The notes: generated by a model not told the origin, from the sequence alone. Positions 30,770-39,895 are shown, counted from the stretch's first letter. The stretch: 64,000 nucleotides of DNA from Streptomyces rubradiris (GCF_016860525.1 NZ_BNEA01000015.1:1736001-1800000), one strand, 5' to 3'. A program made the numbers and translations.

Positions 30770-32512
30770 TCACGGGCGTGGCACGTTCCGCAGGTTGGAG
30801 CGGGCCATCTGGAGCATCCGGCCGACCCCGCCGTCCAGCACGATCTTGGAGGCGGACAGCGCGAACCCGGTGACCATCTCGGCACTGATCTTCGGTGGGA
30901 TGGACAGGGCGTTGGGGTCGGTGACGATGTCCACCAGGGCGGGACCCTTGTGCTTGAAGGCCTCCTTGAGCGCCCCGGCGAGCTGCTTGGGCTTCTCCAC
31001 CCGCACGCCGTGGGCGCCGCAGGCCCGGGCCACGGCGGCGAAGTCCGGGTTGGTGTTGGCGGTGCCGTACGACGGCAGGCCCGCGACCAGCATCTCCAAC
31101 TCGACCATGCCGAGCGAGGAGTTGTTGAACAGCACCACCTTCACCGGCAGGTCGTACTGCACGAGCGTGAGGAAGTCGCCCATCAGCATGGAGAAGCCGC
31201 CGTCCCCGGACATCGCCACCACCTGCCGGCGCCGGTCGGTGAACTGGGCGCCGATCGCCATCGGCAGCGCGTTCGCCATGGACCCGTGCGAGAACGAACC
31301 GATGATCCGGCGGCGGCCGTTGGGCGTGATGTAGCGGGCCGCCCAGACGTTGCACATCCCGGTGTCGACGGTGAACACGGCATCGTTGTCGGCGACTTCG
31401 TCCAGTACGGCGGCCACGTACTCGGGGTGGATCGGGACGTGCTTGTCGACCTTGCGGGTGTAGGCCTTGACCACGCCCTCCAGCGCGTCGGCGTGCTTCT
31501 TCAGCATCCGGTCGAGGAAGCGCCGGTCCGTCTTCTCCCTCACCCGCGGGATCAGGCACCGCAGCGTCTCGCGCACGTCGCCCCAGACGGCGAGGTCGAG
31601 CCGGGAGCGGCGGCCGAGCACCTCGGGCCGCACGTCGACCTGCGCGATGCGCACGTCGTCGGGCAGGAAGGCGTTGTACGGGAAGTCGGTGCCGAGCAGG
31701 ATCAGCAGGTCGCACTCGTGGGTGGCCTCGTAGGCGGCGCCGTAGCCGAGCAGCCCGCTCATCCCGACGTCGAAGGGGTTGTCGTACTGGATGTACTCCT
31801 TTCCCCTGAGCGCGTGGCCCACCGGTGACTTGATCTTCCCGGCGAACTCCATCACCTCCGCATGCGCCCCGGCCGTGCCGCTGCCGCAGAACAGGGTGAC
31901 CTTGCCGGCCGCGTCGATCATCTCCGCCAGCCGGTCGATCTCGGCGTCCCCGGGCCGCACGGTGGGCCGGGAGGTGACGAGCGCGCTCTGCGCCGCCTTC
32001 TCCGGGGCGGGCTCGGCGGCGATGTCCCCGGGCAGCGACACCACGCTCACCCCCTGCTGCCCGACCGCGTGCTGGATGGCGGTCTGCAGCAGCCGGGGCA
32101 TCTGCTTCGGGCTGGAGATCAGCTCGCTGTAGTGGCTGCACTCCTGGAACAGCCGGTCGGGGTGGGTCTCCTGGAAGTAGCCGAGGCCGATCTCGCTGGA
32201 GGGGATGTGGGAGGCGAGCGCGAGCACCGGGGCCATGGAGCGGTGGGCGTCGTACAGGCCGTTGATCAGGTGCAGGTTGCCGGGCCCGCAGGAACCGGCG
32301 CAGGCGGCGAGCTTGCCGGTGATCTGGGCCTCGGCGCCGGCGGCGAAGGCGGCGGTCTCCTCGTGGCGTACGTGGATCCAGTCGATGGCGGCGTTGCGGC
32401 GGACGGCGTCCACGACCGGGTTGAGGCTGTCGCCGACGACACCGTAGAGGCGGCGCACTCCCGCGCGGACGAGGATGTCGACGAACTGCTCGGCGACGTT
32501 CTGTTTGGCCAT
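30770..32512 (-). CDS. poxB: Pyruvate dehydrogenase (quinone) / pyruvate oxidase
   Basis: A 580-residue ThDP- and FAD-dependent enzyme that oxidises pyruvate to acetate and CO2, passing electrons to membrane quinone. The N-terminal PYR domain has the ThDP-activating Glu in VRHEETAAFAAGAEAQITG. The middle binds FAD. The C-terminal PP domain has MSGDGGFSMLMGDFLTL then FNNSSLGMVELEM, the GDG-NN ThDP-magnesium motif. Length equals that of the family. It stands alone with its own terminator. PoxB typically works in slow or stationary growth. Confidence 0.92.
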   Translation of the reverse strand: MAKQNVAEQFVDILVRAGVRRLYGVVGDSLNPVVDAVRRNAAIDWIHVRHEETAAFAAGAEAQITGKLAACAGSCGPGNLHLINGLYDAHRSMAPVLALASHIPSSEIGLGYFQETHPDRLFQECSHYSELISSPKQMPRLLQTAIQHAVGQQGVSVVSLPGDIAAEPAPEKAAQSALVTSRPTVRPGDAEIDRLAEMIDAAGKVTLFCGSGTAGAHAEVMEFAGKIKSPVGHALRGKEYIQYDNPFDVGMSGLLGYGAAYEATHECDLLILLGTDFPYNAFLPDDVRIAQVDVRPEVLGRRSRLDLAVWGDVRETLRCLIPRVREKTDRRFLDRMLKKHADALEGVVKAYTRKVDKHVPIHPEYVAAVLDEVADNDAVFTVDTGMCNVWAARYITPNGRRRIIGSFSHGSMANALPMAIGAQFTDRRRQVVAMSGDGGFSMLMGDFLTLVQYDLPVKVVLFNNSSLGMVELEMLVAGLPSYGTANTNPDFAAVARACGAHGVRVEKPKQLAGALKEAFKHKGPALVDIVTDPNALSIPPKISAEMVTGFALSASKIVLDGGVGRMLQMARSNLRNVPRP

Positions 32513-32580
32513 GGCTCGCTTGTGCCCCTTCGCTCCCGGAATACAGCCCTGCCGTTTCCATCAATCCACAGGGGCCGGGG

Positions 32581-33090
32581 TTACGCCTCCCACACGGCCG
32601 CCGCCGTACGGTCGTCGGCGTACCCCTTCACCCGGACCCGGGCGTCGGCGAGGAAGGCGGCGAGGCCGGGCGGGGTGCCGCCGGACCAGCGGCGGGCCAG
32701 GCGCGCGCGCAGGGCCTCGGTGTCGCGCAGCGGGTCGGCCAGGCCCGGCGTGCACAGCACCAGCACATCACCCGGGCGGGCTACCGAGGCGTGGAACCGG
32801 AACGGCTCGCGGGGCGGCCGGGTGTCGGACGGACCCGGCCGGGGGCGCCGGCTTCCGAGGCCGTCCGGTCGTCGCCGGGCGGGGCGCCGGGGGCGCTGTC
32901 GTCGGCTGTCAGGCATGGCTCGATGTCCTGCCAGGCGCCGTCCCGCAGCCGGAACAGCCCGCCGCCGCCGAAGAAGACCCGGACGCGGCAGTCCGGGTCG
33001 GCGGGCGGGAGCGCGGTGGGCTCGGGGTCAGAGTACCGGTGTTGGGCCGGTGTTGGCCGCCAGGCGGCCCCACCCCCCACAGGAGGACCG
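32581..33090 (-). pseudogene. PP2C-like phosphatase gene with internal deletion and frameshift
   Basis: Two frames together recall a conserved Streptomyces PP2C-like protein. One frame reads DPEPTALPPADPDCRVRVFF then GGGLFRLRDGAWQDIEP; the next frame carries REPFRFHASVARPGDVLVLC and ends FLADARVRVKGYADDRTAAA. In intact relatives as I recall them, the N-terminal EPTALPPADP block and the later LPADPDC block lie about 150 residues apart; here they are joined at the shared PADP, so the metal-binding core of the phosphatase is missing. A second lesion near 32840-32880 shifts the frame. No start codon was found. The recall of the intact protein needs checking. Confidence 0.6.
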
Positions 33091-33300
33091 CCCGGCGGCG
33101 TACGAGGTGGCCCGGTCCCGGATCCCCTGGCACGCGCTCGCACACGTCCGGACCCGGGCCACCGCACCGGCCGGGTTCCCCGGTATCGCGCCCGTGAACC
33201 AGGTGAACGGCCGTGCGTTCCGGGGCCGCTGTCACCTTGGCAGACCCGCCGCCACTACGGCGATGATGTCCGGCGGCGGGTTTGCGCCGTGACCGTTTTC
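33091..33300. other. Unassigned stretch with coding-like bias on both strands
   Basis: From about 33080 to 33260 the plus strand reads YEVARSRIPWHALAHVRTRA then PVNQVNGRAFRG with high third-codon GC. The minus strand in mirror phase reads FTWFTGAIPGNPAGAVARV then RTCASACQGIRDRATSYAAG with similar bias. Neither has a convincing start with a ribosome site. It may be the 5-prime debris of the PP2C gene, or part of another lost gene. Confidence 0.35.
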
Positions 33301-33354
33301 CGCCACGCCGCTTTGTTTTCAGCTTGGTTGACGCACAGGGAGGAACGCGGGGCA

Positions 33355-34344
33355 ATGCTGGCAGCGATAGGCCTGGACGAGACGCACGAGGCGGCCTACC
33401 GGGCGCTGGTGTCCGTGGGCGCGGCCGACGTGGCCGATCTGGCACGGCGTCTGACGCTGCCCGAGCAGGACGCCGAGCGGGCGCTGCGCCGGCTGGAACG
33501 GCACGGCCTGGCGGCCCAGTCCCCGGCCCGGCCGGGGCGTTGGGTCGCGGCACCGCCCGGGGTGGCGCTGGCCGCCCTGCTCACCCAGCGGCGGCACGAG
33601 CTGGAGCAGGCGGAGCTGACGGCGGCGCTGCTCGCGGAGGAGTACCGGGGGACGGCGGCGGAACCGGCGGTGCACGACCTGGTGGAGGTGGTGACCGGCG
33701 CCTCGGCGGTCACCCAGCGCTTCCTCCAGCTCCAGCTGGGCGCGAGCGAGGAGGTGTGCGCGCTGGTGACCGGCGACCCGATGGTGGTGTCCGGGATGGA
33801 GAACGAGGCGGAGGAGCAGGCGGCCGGGCGCGGGGTGCGCTACCGGGTGGTGGTGGAGCGCGCGGTGCTGGACCGGCCGCACGGGCTGACCGAACTGCGG
33901 GCGGCACTCGGCCGGGACGAACGGGTCCGGGTGGTGGACCGGGTGCCGACGAAGCTGGTGGTGGCCGACCGTTCGCTCGCGCTGGTGCCGCTGACCCCGA
34001 AGTCCGCCGAGCCGGCCGCGCTGGTGGTGCACGCCAGCGGGCTGCTGGAGCTGCTCGCCGGGCTGTTCGAGTCGGTGTGGCGGGACGCGCTGCCGCTGCG
34101 GCTGGGCGCCGAAGGGGTGACCGAGGAGCCGCCGGGCGGGCCCGACGCCACCGATCTGGAGGTGCTCTCGCTGCTGCTGGCCGGGCTGACCGACGCGAGC
34201 GTGGCCAAACAGCTCGACGTGGGGCTGCGGACCGTGCAGCGCCGGGTGCGGCGGCTGATGGAACTGGCGGGGGTGACCACCCGGATGCAACTGGGCTGGC
34301 ACGCCTGGGAACGGGGCTGGGTGACCCGGGAGGAACACCGCTGA
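33355..34344 (+). CDS. TrmB-like/LuxR helix-turn-helix regulator
   Basis: A 329-residue regulator with two DNA-binding ends. The N-terminus resembles a TrmB winged helix (MLAAIGLDETHEAAYRALVS, VADLARRLTLPEQDAERALR). The middle is a phospholipase-D-like ligand fold. The C-terminus is a LuxR-type HTH (ATDLEVLSLLLAGLTDASVA, KQLDVGLRTVQRRVRRL). The ATG follows GGAGGAACGCGGGGCA. Streptomyces has many such regulators of unknown ligand; this one stands alone. Confidence 0.85.
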   Translation: MLAAIGLDETHEAAYRALVSVGAADVADLARRLTLPEQDAERALRRLERHGLAAQSPARPGRWVAAPPGVALAALLTQRRHELEQAELTAALLAEEYRGTAAEPAVHDLVEVVTGASAVTQRFLQLQLGASEEVCALVTGDPMVVSGMENEAEEQAAGRGVRYRVVVERAVLDRPHGLTELRAALGRDERVRVVDRVPTKLVVADRSLALVPLTPKSAEPAALVVHASGLLELLAGLFESVWRDALPLRLGAEGVTEEPPGGPDATDLEVLSLLLAGLTDASVAKQLDVGLRTVQRRVRRLMELAGVTTRMQLGWHAWERGWVTREEHR

Positions 34345-34438
34345 CCCGGCCCCCGCCCCGGCCGTCACCGGCGGCCCTTGCTGCCCTCCCGCCCTGAGTC
34401 GTGAATACTGTGCCGACCGTCGTCACGTTGGGGAGAAC

Positions 34439-34852
34439 ATGACCGTCACCGAGTTCCTGAGACCCGCCCTCGCCGCCGTGCTCCTGGCCTCGATCACCGC
34501 TTGCGGCGCGTCGTCGGTGCCGGACGGCCCGGCGGACACCTCGACCGGCCCGGCGAGCGCCCCGACCGGCTCGGCGCCCGCCGGGACGCACCGCCCGGCG
34601 AACGCCCGGCCGGTCACCGCCACCATGCCCGACGTCATCGGCGGCAACGCCGGGCGGGCGTACGAACAGATGGGCTCCACACTGGAGATGACCTTCGAGG
34701 ACGCGAGTGGTCAGGGCCGCCGGGTGGACGACCTCGCGGCGTGGCGGATCTGCGCCTCCCGGCCGGGACCGAACGAGCAGATCACCCGTTACCCGGTGGT
34801 CTTCGACGTGGTGATGGGCTCGGAGAGGTGCGGGAAAACCGCGACGGAGTGA
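34439..34852 (+). CDS. Lipoprotein with a single PASTA-like domain
   Basis: A 137-residue exported lipoprotein. The signal peptide ends in a lipobox (LLASITAC). A Thr/Pro/Ala-rich spacer follows, then a PASTA-like segment (TATMPDVIGGNAGRAYEQM to the end). PASTA domains bind muropeptides or, when single, often act as structural spacers. The ATG follows GGGGAG. Its 3-prime end overlaps the convergent SGNH gene by 64 bp, with no terminator between them. Confidence 0.8.
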   Translation: MTVTEFLRPALAAVLLASITACGASSVPDGPADTSTGPASAPTGSAPAGTHRPANARPVTATMPDVIGGNAGRAYEQMGSTLEMTFEDASGQGRRVDDLAAWRICASRPGPNEQITRYPVVFDVVMGSERCGKTATE

Positions 34853-36036
34853 CGAGTGCGGGCCAAGGCGTCGCTGACGGTGTCGGCCACGGCGGACATC
34901 CCGGCGTCGTTGAAGTGCAGGTGGTCGCCGGGGTCGTAGGCGGGCCGGATGCGCGTCGGGTCGGCCGGGTCGCGTACGGCGGCGTCCGCGTCGGCCACGG
35001 CGTCGAAGGCGCCGCCGGTGCGGATGAAGGCGTTCACCCGCAGCCGTACGTCCTCGCCGGCCGGGGTCCAGGCGGGATAACCGCCGTACGGAGTGAGGGT
35101 GACGCCGACGACCGGGATGCCGCGGGCGTGGGCGCGGGCCACCAGGGTGCGGTAGGCGTCCGCGTAGGCGGCCGGGTCGTGCGCCTGCGGGGTGCCCTTG
35201 ATGTCGTTGATGCCCTCGAAGACGACCAGGGCCCGCACTCCGGCCCGGTCCAGGGCGTCGGCGTCCAGGCGGGCGAGGGCGCTCGGTCCGGTGCCGTCGC
35301 GCAGCAGGCGGTTGCCGGAGATGCCGGCGTTCAGGACGCCGAGCCGGTGTCCGCGCAGCCGCTGGGCGAGCCGGTCGGGCCAGCGGCGGTTGGTGTCGGG
35401 GGTGGAGCCGTTGCCGTCGGTGAGCGAGTCCCCGAAGGCGACGACGCTGCCGGCGGCGGGCCCGCGGACGTCGACACCGGTGACGTAGTACCAGTGGCTG
35501 GTGGTCAGCGCGTACGCGGTGCCGTCCTCGTCGGCGGCCCGGCCGGCGCCCACCGGGGCCAGGTAGCTGGTCTGGAGGGCGGTGCGGTGGTAGGTGGCGG
35601 GGCCGGAGTCGTCCGGGGTGTAGACGGTGACGAGCAGGTCGGCTGCGGGCGGCACGGGCAGCGGCACCGTGTCGCTGACGGCGTCCGCGCCCGGCGGGAC
35701 GGTCACCTCGGGGGCGCCGTGGAAGGTGGCGGTGCGCAGGCTGCCGGGGAGGGCATCGGGACCGGCCGCCCGGCGCAGCGCGACGGTGACGGCGCCGAGG
35801 CGGAGCGGCCGGGTGCCGAGCCGGTTGCTGAGCCGGACCCGGACGGCCGTGCCGCCGACGCTGAGGTGGACGACGTTGCGGAAGGCGGCGCCGGGCAGCG
35901 GGGCGGCGGTGCCGGAGGGCGCCGTCTCCCAGCTGCCGGTCCAGGGCAGCGGGGCCGGCTGGGCGGTGGCCGGTGTCATGAGGGCCGCCGGCAGCAGCGG
36001 AAGGAGAACCGCGAGAACCCGTACGACCTTGGCCAT
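34789..36036 (-). CDS. Secreted SGNH/GDSL-family esterase
   Basis: A 415-residue exported hydrolase. A signal peptide (VLAVLLPLLPAALMTPATAQ) leads to a beta-sandwich N-terminal domain of about 150 residues (FRNVVHLSVGGTAVRVRLSN), then the SGNH domain: VVAFGDSLTDG (nucleophile Ser), LNAGISGNRLL, FEGINDIKG (Asn), and GDHLHFNDAG (Asp-His). The two-domain layout is that of actinobacterial carbohydrate or lipid esterases. ATG at 36036 follows GAAGGGCGG. The tail of the gene overlaps the lipoprotein gene on the opposite strand. Confidence 0.88.
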   Translation of the reverse strand: MAKVVRVLAVLLPLLPAALMTPATAQPAPLPWTGSWETAPSGTAAPLPGAAFRNVVHLSVGGTAVRVRLSNRLGTRPLRLGAVTVALRRAAGPDALPGSLRTATFHGAPEVTVPPGADAVSDTVPLPVPPAADLLVTVYTPDDSGPATYHRTALQTSYLAPVGAGRAADEDGTAYALTTSHWYYVTGVDVRGPAAGSVVAFGDSLTDGNGSTPDTNRRWPDRLAQRLRGHRLGVLNAGISGNRLLRDGTGPSALARLDADALDRAGVRALVVFEGINDIKGTPQAHDPAAYADAYRTLVARAHARGIPVVGVTLTPYGGYPAWTPAGEDVRLRVNAFIRTGGAFDAVADADAAVRDPADPTRIRPAYDPGDHLHFNDAGMSAVADTVSDALARTRHSVAVFPHLSEPITTSKTTG

Positions 36037-36279
36037 GTGTGCCCGCCCTTCAAGCACGCCCGGGGAGGACGCCCTTCGCAGCGAAGGTGCCACAACCCGG
36101 ACCGACACGCCGTCCATCGCCCCCACATCCACCCGTTCGGCGCAACGGGGAGCCCGGCGCGTTCATGATTCGTTCAGCGGGTTCGCCGCCCGGTCCAGTT
36201 ACCTTTGGCGCACGATCGGATGGGCGTTCGACGCTTGCGGCGCGCTGCCGCCGGTGTCCTGGGAGGGGAGAACGCGGCG

Positions 36280-36471
36280 ATGGCGGTGTGCAAGAGGTGC
36301 GGGGAGCGAAAGCGCCGCTGGCCCCGGTCCTGTTCCCGGTGCGACTCCGGGTGGGACCGGGCGGGCACGGCCGCGGACGTCGCCGGAGTCGCGGTGGACA
36401 CAGGGCTGCCCGGGTGGATCGGGCGAGGCGTCGCGGGTCTGGCGCGACTGGTGGCGCGCGCGCTGGACTGA
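36280..36471 (+). CDS. Small zinc-ribbon protein, 63 residues
   Basis: A short protein with a C-x2-C, C-x2-C ribbon at its start (CKRCGERKRRWPRSCSRC), followed by a hydrophobic-amphipathic tail (AADVAGVAVDTGLPGWIGRG, VAGLARLVARAL). The ATG at 36280 is set by GGGAGGGGAG eleven bases upstream. The tail may associate with the membrane. Function unknown. Confidence 0.7.
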   Translation: MAVCKRCGERKRRWPRSCSRCDSGWDRAGTAADVAGVAVDTGLPGWIGRGVAGLARLVARALD

Positions 36472-36544
36472 CGGCCCCACGCGCACGCGGCGGGGCCGCC
36501 GCGGCCGGGGCGGGTCCGGAGGGCTACTCCGCAGGACCGGGGGG

Positions 36545-37081
36545 CTACTCCGCGGGACCGGCCGGCGCCCCTACCGGGTGTACGGGCGTCCGGGGGTGGA
36601 GGGCGCCTTCCAGGGTGAGCAGCCGGAGCTTGCGTTCGAGTCCGCCCGCGTATCCGGTCAGCGCGCCGTTCGCGCCGATCACCCGATGGCAGGGGCGCAG
36701 GATGAGCAGCGGGTTGGCGCCGATCGCCCCGCCGACGGCGCGCACGGCGGCGCGGGCCGCGCCGATCCGGGCGGCGATCTCCCCGTAGGTGACGGTGGTG
36801 CCGTAGGGCACCTCGTCCAGGGCGGCCCACACCGCCCGCCGGAACTCGGTGCCGGACGCCCGCAGCGGCAGCCGGAACTCCGTGCGCTCGCCGGCGAAGT
36901 ACGCGGCGAGCTGCTCGGCGGCGGCCCGGAACGGACCGGGGTCGGCCCGCCAGTCGTCGCGCACGCCGCGCCCGCCCTTCTGCCCGGGCACGGACAGCGA
37001 GGTGAGCGCGCCGTCCGGGTCCGCGGTGAGCAGCAGCGGCCCGACGGGGGCGTCCAGGTGGGTGTAGTACACGGTGGTCAT
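36545..37081 (-). CDS. ogt: Methylated-DNA--protein-cysteine methyltransferase
   Basis: A 178-residue suicide repair protein that takes O6-alkyl groups from guanine onto its own cysteine. The active-site motif ILRPCHRVIG is intact, preceded by the HTH-like block AVWAALDEVPYGTTVTYGEI. GAGGAG precedes the ATG. It is the last gene of a likely rsgA, ada-alkA, ogt transcription unit (gaps of about 65-70 bp), and complements the Ada-AlkA protein just upstream. Confidence 0.93.
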   Translation of the reverse strand: MTTVYYTHLDAPVGPLLLTADPDGALTSLSVPGQKGGRGVRDDWRADPGPFRAAAEQLAAYFAGERTEFRLPLRASGTEFRRAVWAALDEVPYGTTVTYGEIAARIGAARAAVRAVGGAIGANPLLILRPCHRVIGANGALTGYAGGLERKLRLLTLEGALHPRTPVHPVGAPAGPAE

Positions 37082-37146
37082 CGGACCGGTGCTCCTCGCT
37101 TCGTGAGGGAGTGGGTGACGGGGCGCGTCCCGGGTGGGCCGGGCGC

Positions 37147-38541
37147 TCAGGGGGGCCGCTCGCCCGCCACCCGCAGGTGCCGGACGGCGTACGACCGCCA
37201 GGGCCGCCAGGTGCCGGGGAGGGCGGTGCCGGGCGGGGCGACGTCGGGGTCGCCGAGGGCGCGGACGCGGAGGGTGGCGACGGTGTCCGGGTCCATGCCG
37301 GGCAGGGCGAGCAGGGCCTCCTCGGCGGCGTGCCGGTCGGCGCCCGGGTCCAGCCGTACCGTGCCGTCGGCGAGGGCGGCGGCGAGCGCGCCCAGCGGGC
37401 CGCCGGGCTCGGCCTCGGCGAGGACGGCGGGCTCGGGGAAGAGGTGGGTGAGGCCGCCGTGCGGCGCGTCGAGCGGTTTGCCGTACCGGCGCACCAGTTC
37501 CCCGGCGCCCTCGGTGCCGGCCAGGGCGCGCACGGCGGGCTCCAGCGGGTCCACGGCGCCGGGCGAGCGCAGCCCGGGGCGGGCGGCGACCAGCGGGGCG
37601 AGCCGGGGGTCGGCGCCGAGCCGTTCGTCGACGGCGTACGGGTCGGCGTCCAGGTCGAACAGCCGGCGCAGCCGCTGCACGGCGGTGGTGAGGTCCCTGG
37701 GGTCGGTGAGGCGCAGCCGGGCCTCGAGCCAGCCGCCCGGGTGGGTGCCGCCGCGGGACCGGCCGCAGTGGACGCGTTCCCGGACGGCGGCGATACCGGT
37801 GCCGTAGGGCAGCCGCAGGGTGCGCCGGTAGGTGCGGGCGCCGGGTGCGCCGGTCACCTCCTCGACGCCGGGGACGGCCTCCCGGGCGAGCTGGTCGAAG
37901 ACGGCCGCCGCCTGGTAGGGGCCGCGGTGGGCGAGCCGGAGCGGGATGCCCGTGCCCGGTGTGGCCCGGCGGGCGGCCCGGTCCCCGGCGGCGGCCCGCA
38001 GCTCGGTCGGGGTCGCGGCGTACACCTCGCGGATGGTGTCGTTGAATTGCCGCAAACTGTTGAACCCGGCCGCGAAAGCGATCTCGGTGACCGGCAGGCC
38101 GGTGGTCTGGAGCAGCACGCGCGCGGTGTGCGCGCGCTGGGTCCGGGCGAGCGCCACGGGCCCGGCCCCCAGTTCGGCGGTGAGCTGGCGCTGCACCTGC
38201 CGGGCGCTGTAGCCGAGCCGCGCGGCGAGCCCGGCGACGCCCTCCCGGTCCACGACGCCGTCGGCGATCAGGCGCATGGCCCGGCCGGTGACGTCCGCGC
38301 GGACGTTCCACTCGGCCGAGCCGGGCACGGCGTCCGGCCGGCACCGCCGGCAGGCCCGGAAACCGGAGCGCTGTGCGGCGGCGGCCGTCGGGAAGAACCG
38401 CACGTTGTGCCGTTTCGGCGGCACGGCCGGGCAGCTGGGACGGCAGTAGATGCCGGTGGTCTCGACGGCGAAGAAGAACACCCCGTCGAACCGCGCGTCC
38501 CGGCTGCGCACCGCCTCGTACCTGCTGTCTTCGTCCTTCAC
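37147..38541 (-). CDS. Ada-AlkA fusion: methylphosphotriester sensor, AraC HTH and 3-methyladenine glycosylase
   Basis: A 464-residue fusion. The Ada zinc domain has four cysteines (GIYCRPSCP and FRACRRCRPD) whose first Cys accepts methyl groups from DNA phosphotriesters. An AraC-type HTH follows (GVAGLAARLGYSARQVQRQL, EIAFAAGFNSLRQFNDTIRE). From about residue 195 the AlkA part begins (TGIPLRLAHRGPYQAAAVF), with the helix-hairpin-helix LLALPGMDPDTVATLRVRAL and catalytic GDPDV. It both senses methylation and removes alkylated bases. A GTG at 38541 is preferred over one seven codons upstream by length and the GGGA site. Self-activation of the repair genes is expected. Confidence 0.92.
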   Translation of the reverse strand: MKDEDSRYEAVRSRDARFDGVFFFAVETTGIYCRPSCPAVPPKRHNVRFFPTAAAAQRSGFRACRRCRPDAVPGSAEWNVRADVTGRAMRLIADGVVDREGVAGLAARLGYSARQVQRQLTAELGAGPVALARTQRAHTARVLLQTTGLPVTEIAFAAGFNSLRQFNDTIREVYAATPTELRAAAGDRAARRATPGTGIPLRLAHRGPYQAAAVFDQLAREAVPGVEEVTGAPGARTYRRTLRLPYGTGIAAVRERVHCGRSRGGTHPGGWLEARLRLTDPRDLTTAVQRLRRLFDLDADPYAVDERLGADPRLAPLVAARPGLRSPGAVDPLEPAVRALAGTEGAGELVRRYGKPLDAPHGGLTHLFPEPAVLAEAEPGGPLGALAAALADGTVRLDPGADRHAAEEALLALPGMDPDTVATLRVRALGDPDVAPPGTALPGTWRPWRSYAVRHLRVAGERPP

Positions 38542-38610
38542 ATGTCCCAGTGTGGGCCGCACGGGAAGGCCGGGGCCAGCGGGAATCGGACACCTGGTTC
38601 CAGCGACCGC

Positions 38611-39705
38611 CTAGCTCCAGCGACCGCGCTTGGCCTCCATCGCCGCCCTGCCCTCGGCGCCCTTCCGCTTCCAGTCCCGGCGGAGTTCCGCGCGGACCCG
38701 GGCGTCGGTCTTGGCCGCGATCCACTGGTTCTCCCGCATCAGCTTGCGGTAGCTGTCCAGTCGCCGCTCGGGAAGCCGGCCGTCGGCCACGGCGGCGCGC
38801 ACCGCGCACCCCGGCTCGCTCTCGTGGGCGCAGTCGTGGAACCGGCATCCTTCGGCCAGCTCCTGGATCTCGGCGAAGACCTGTCCGACGCCGCCCTCCG
38901 CGTCGTAGAGGCCGACGCCGCGCAGCCCGGGGGTGTCGATGAGGACCCCGCCGGTGGGCAGGGCGAGCAGGTTGCGGGTGGTGGTGGTGTGCCGGCCCTT
39001 GCCGTCGACGTCCCGGGCGGCCTGTACGTCCATGACGTCCGCGCCGACGAGCGCGTTGGCGAGGGTGGACTTGCCGGCGCCGGACTGGCCGAGCAGCACG
39101 CTCGTACCGGAGCCGACGAGTGCCACGAGCACGTCGAGCCCGTCGCCGTGCAGGGCGCTGACGCTGAGCACGGGCACGCCGGGCGCGCTGGTCTCCACGT
39201 CCCGCACGAGGTGCGCGAGGGTGACCGGGTCGGCCACGAGGTCGGCCTTGGTGAGGACGACGACGGGCTGGGCGCCGGACTCCCAGGCCAGGGCGAGGAA
39301 CCGTTCGACGCGGCCGAGGTCGAGTTCCACGGCGAGGGACACGGCGACGACGGCGTGGTCGACGTTGGCGGCGAGGATCTGTCCCTCGGACCGCTTGGAG
39401 GAGGTGGAGCGGACGAAGGCGGTACGACGGGGCAGATAGGCGCGCGCATAGCGCGGGTCGCCGTCGGGGTCGACGGCGACCCAGTCCCCGGTGCACACGA
39501 CCTTCATCGGGTCGCGGGGCACGACGTACTCGGTGTCGGCCCGGACGGTGCCGGCCGCGGTGACGACGTCGCACTGGCCCCGGTCGACCCGCACGACCCG
39601 GCCGGGCACGAGCCCGTCGGCCGCGTACGGGGCGAACGCGGCGGCCCAGTCCTCGTCCCAGCCGTAGGGAGCGAGCGCGGAGAACACAGCAGAGGTGGAA
39701 GACAA
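38611..39705 (-). CDS. rsgA: Ribosome small-subunit GTPase RsgA
   Basis: A 364-residue circularly permuted GTPase that helps mature the 30S subunit. After an OB-fold (VVRVDRGQCDVVTAAGTVRA) the G motifs appear in permuted order: VVVLTKADLV (G4), SVSALHGDG (G5), LLGQSGAGKST (G1), TTTTRNL (G2), LIDTPGLRG (G3). A zinc knuckle follows (CRFHDCAHESEPGC). TTG at 39705 is taken as the start because GAAGGG precedes it; a GTG six codons later lacks a site. A 23-codon leader ORF lies 59 bp upstream on the same transcript. Confidence 0.9.
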   Translation of the reverse strand: MSSTSAVFSALAPYGWDEDWAAAFAPYAADGLVPGRVVRVDRGQCDVVTAAGTVRADTEYVVPRDPMKVVCTGDWVAVDPDGDPRYARAYLPRRTAFVRSTSSKRSEGQILAANVDHAVVAVSLAVELDLGRVERFLALAWESGAQPVVVLTKADLVADPVTLAHLVRDVETSAPGVPVLSVSALHGDGLDVLVALVGSGTSVLLGQSGAGKSTLANALVGADVMDVQAARDVDGKGRHTTTTRNLLALPTGGVLIDTPGLRGVGLYDAEGGVGQVFAEIQELAEGCRFHDCAHESEPGCAVRAAVADGRLPERRLDSYRKLMRENQWIAAKTDARVRAELRRDWKRKGAEGRAAMEAKRGRWS

Positions 39706-39764
39706 GGGAAAGACCCTTCGACGCAAGGGCGGCCCCGGGCACACGCGCACGACGCGCGGTGGGT

Positions 39765-39836
39765 TCAGCCGGTGGCCACGGAGGTGGACTTGAGGACTTC
39801 CTGGATGAGGGCAGCGCCCGGCACAGTGACAGCCAT
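39765..39836 (-). CDS. 23-residue leader peptide upstream of rsgA
   Basis: ATG at 39836 follows a near-perfect ribosome site, GAGGAGGT (39844-39851), with 7-nt spacing. It reads MAVTVPGAALIQEVLKSTS and ends VATG before TGA. A consensus promoter lies just upstream and rsgA starts 59 nt downstream. Between them is a small hairpin (CCCTT-N6-AAGGG). It has no run of a single amino acid, so classical attenuation is not evident; it may couple or tune rsgA translation, or be a small protein in its own right. Confidence 0.6.
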   Translation of the reverse strand: MAVTVPGAALIQEVLKSTSVATG

Positions 39837-39895
39837 CGGTCGACACCTCCTCGTCCTCACTCGCGCGTTCGCACGCCACCTCGGCGTGTGGTCCG

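Noticed and set aside
32791..33354. Longer N-terminus for the TrmB/LuxR regulator through the upstream open frame
   Set aside because: Codon bias in that frame is poor and a clear GGAGGAA site precedes ATG 33355.
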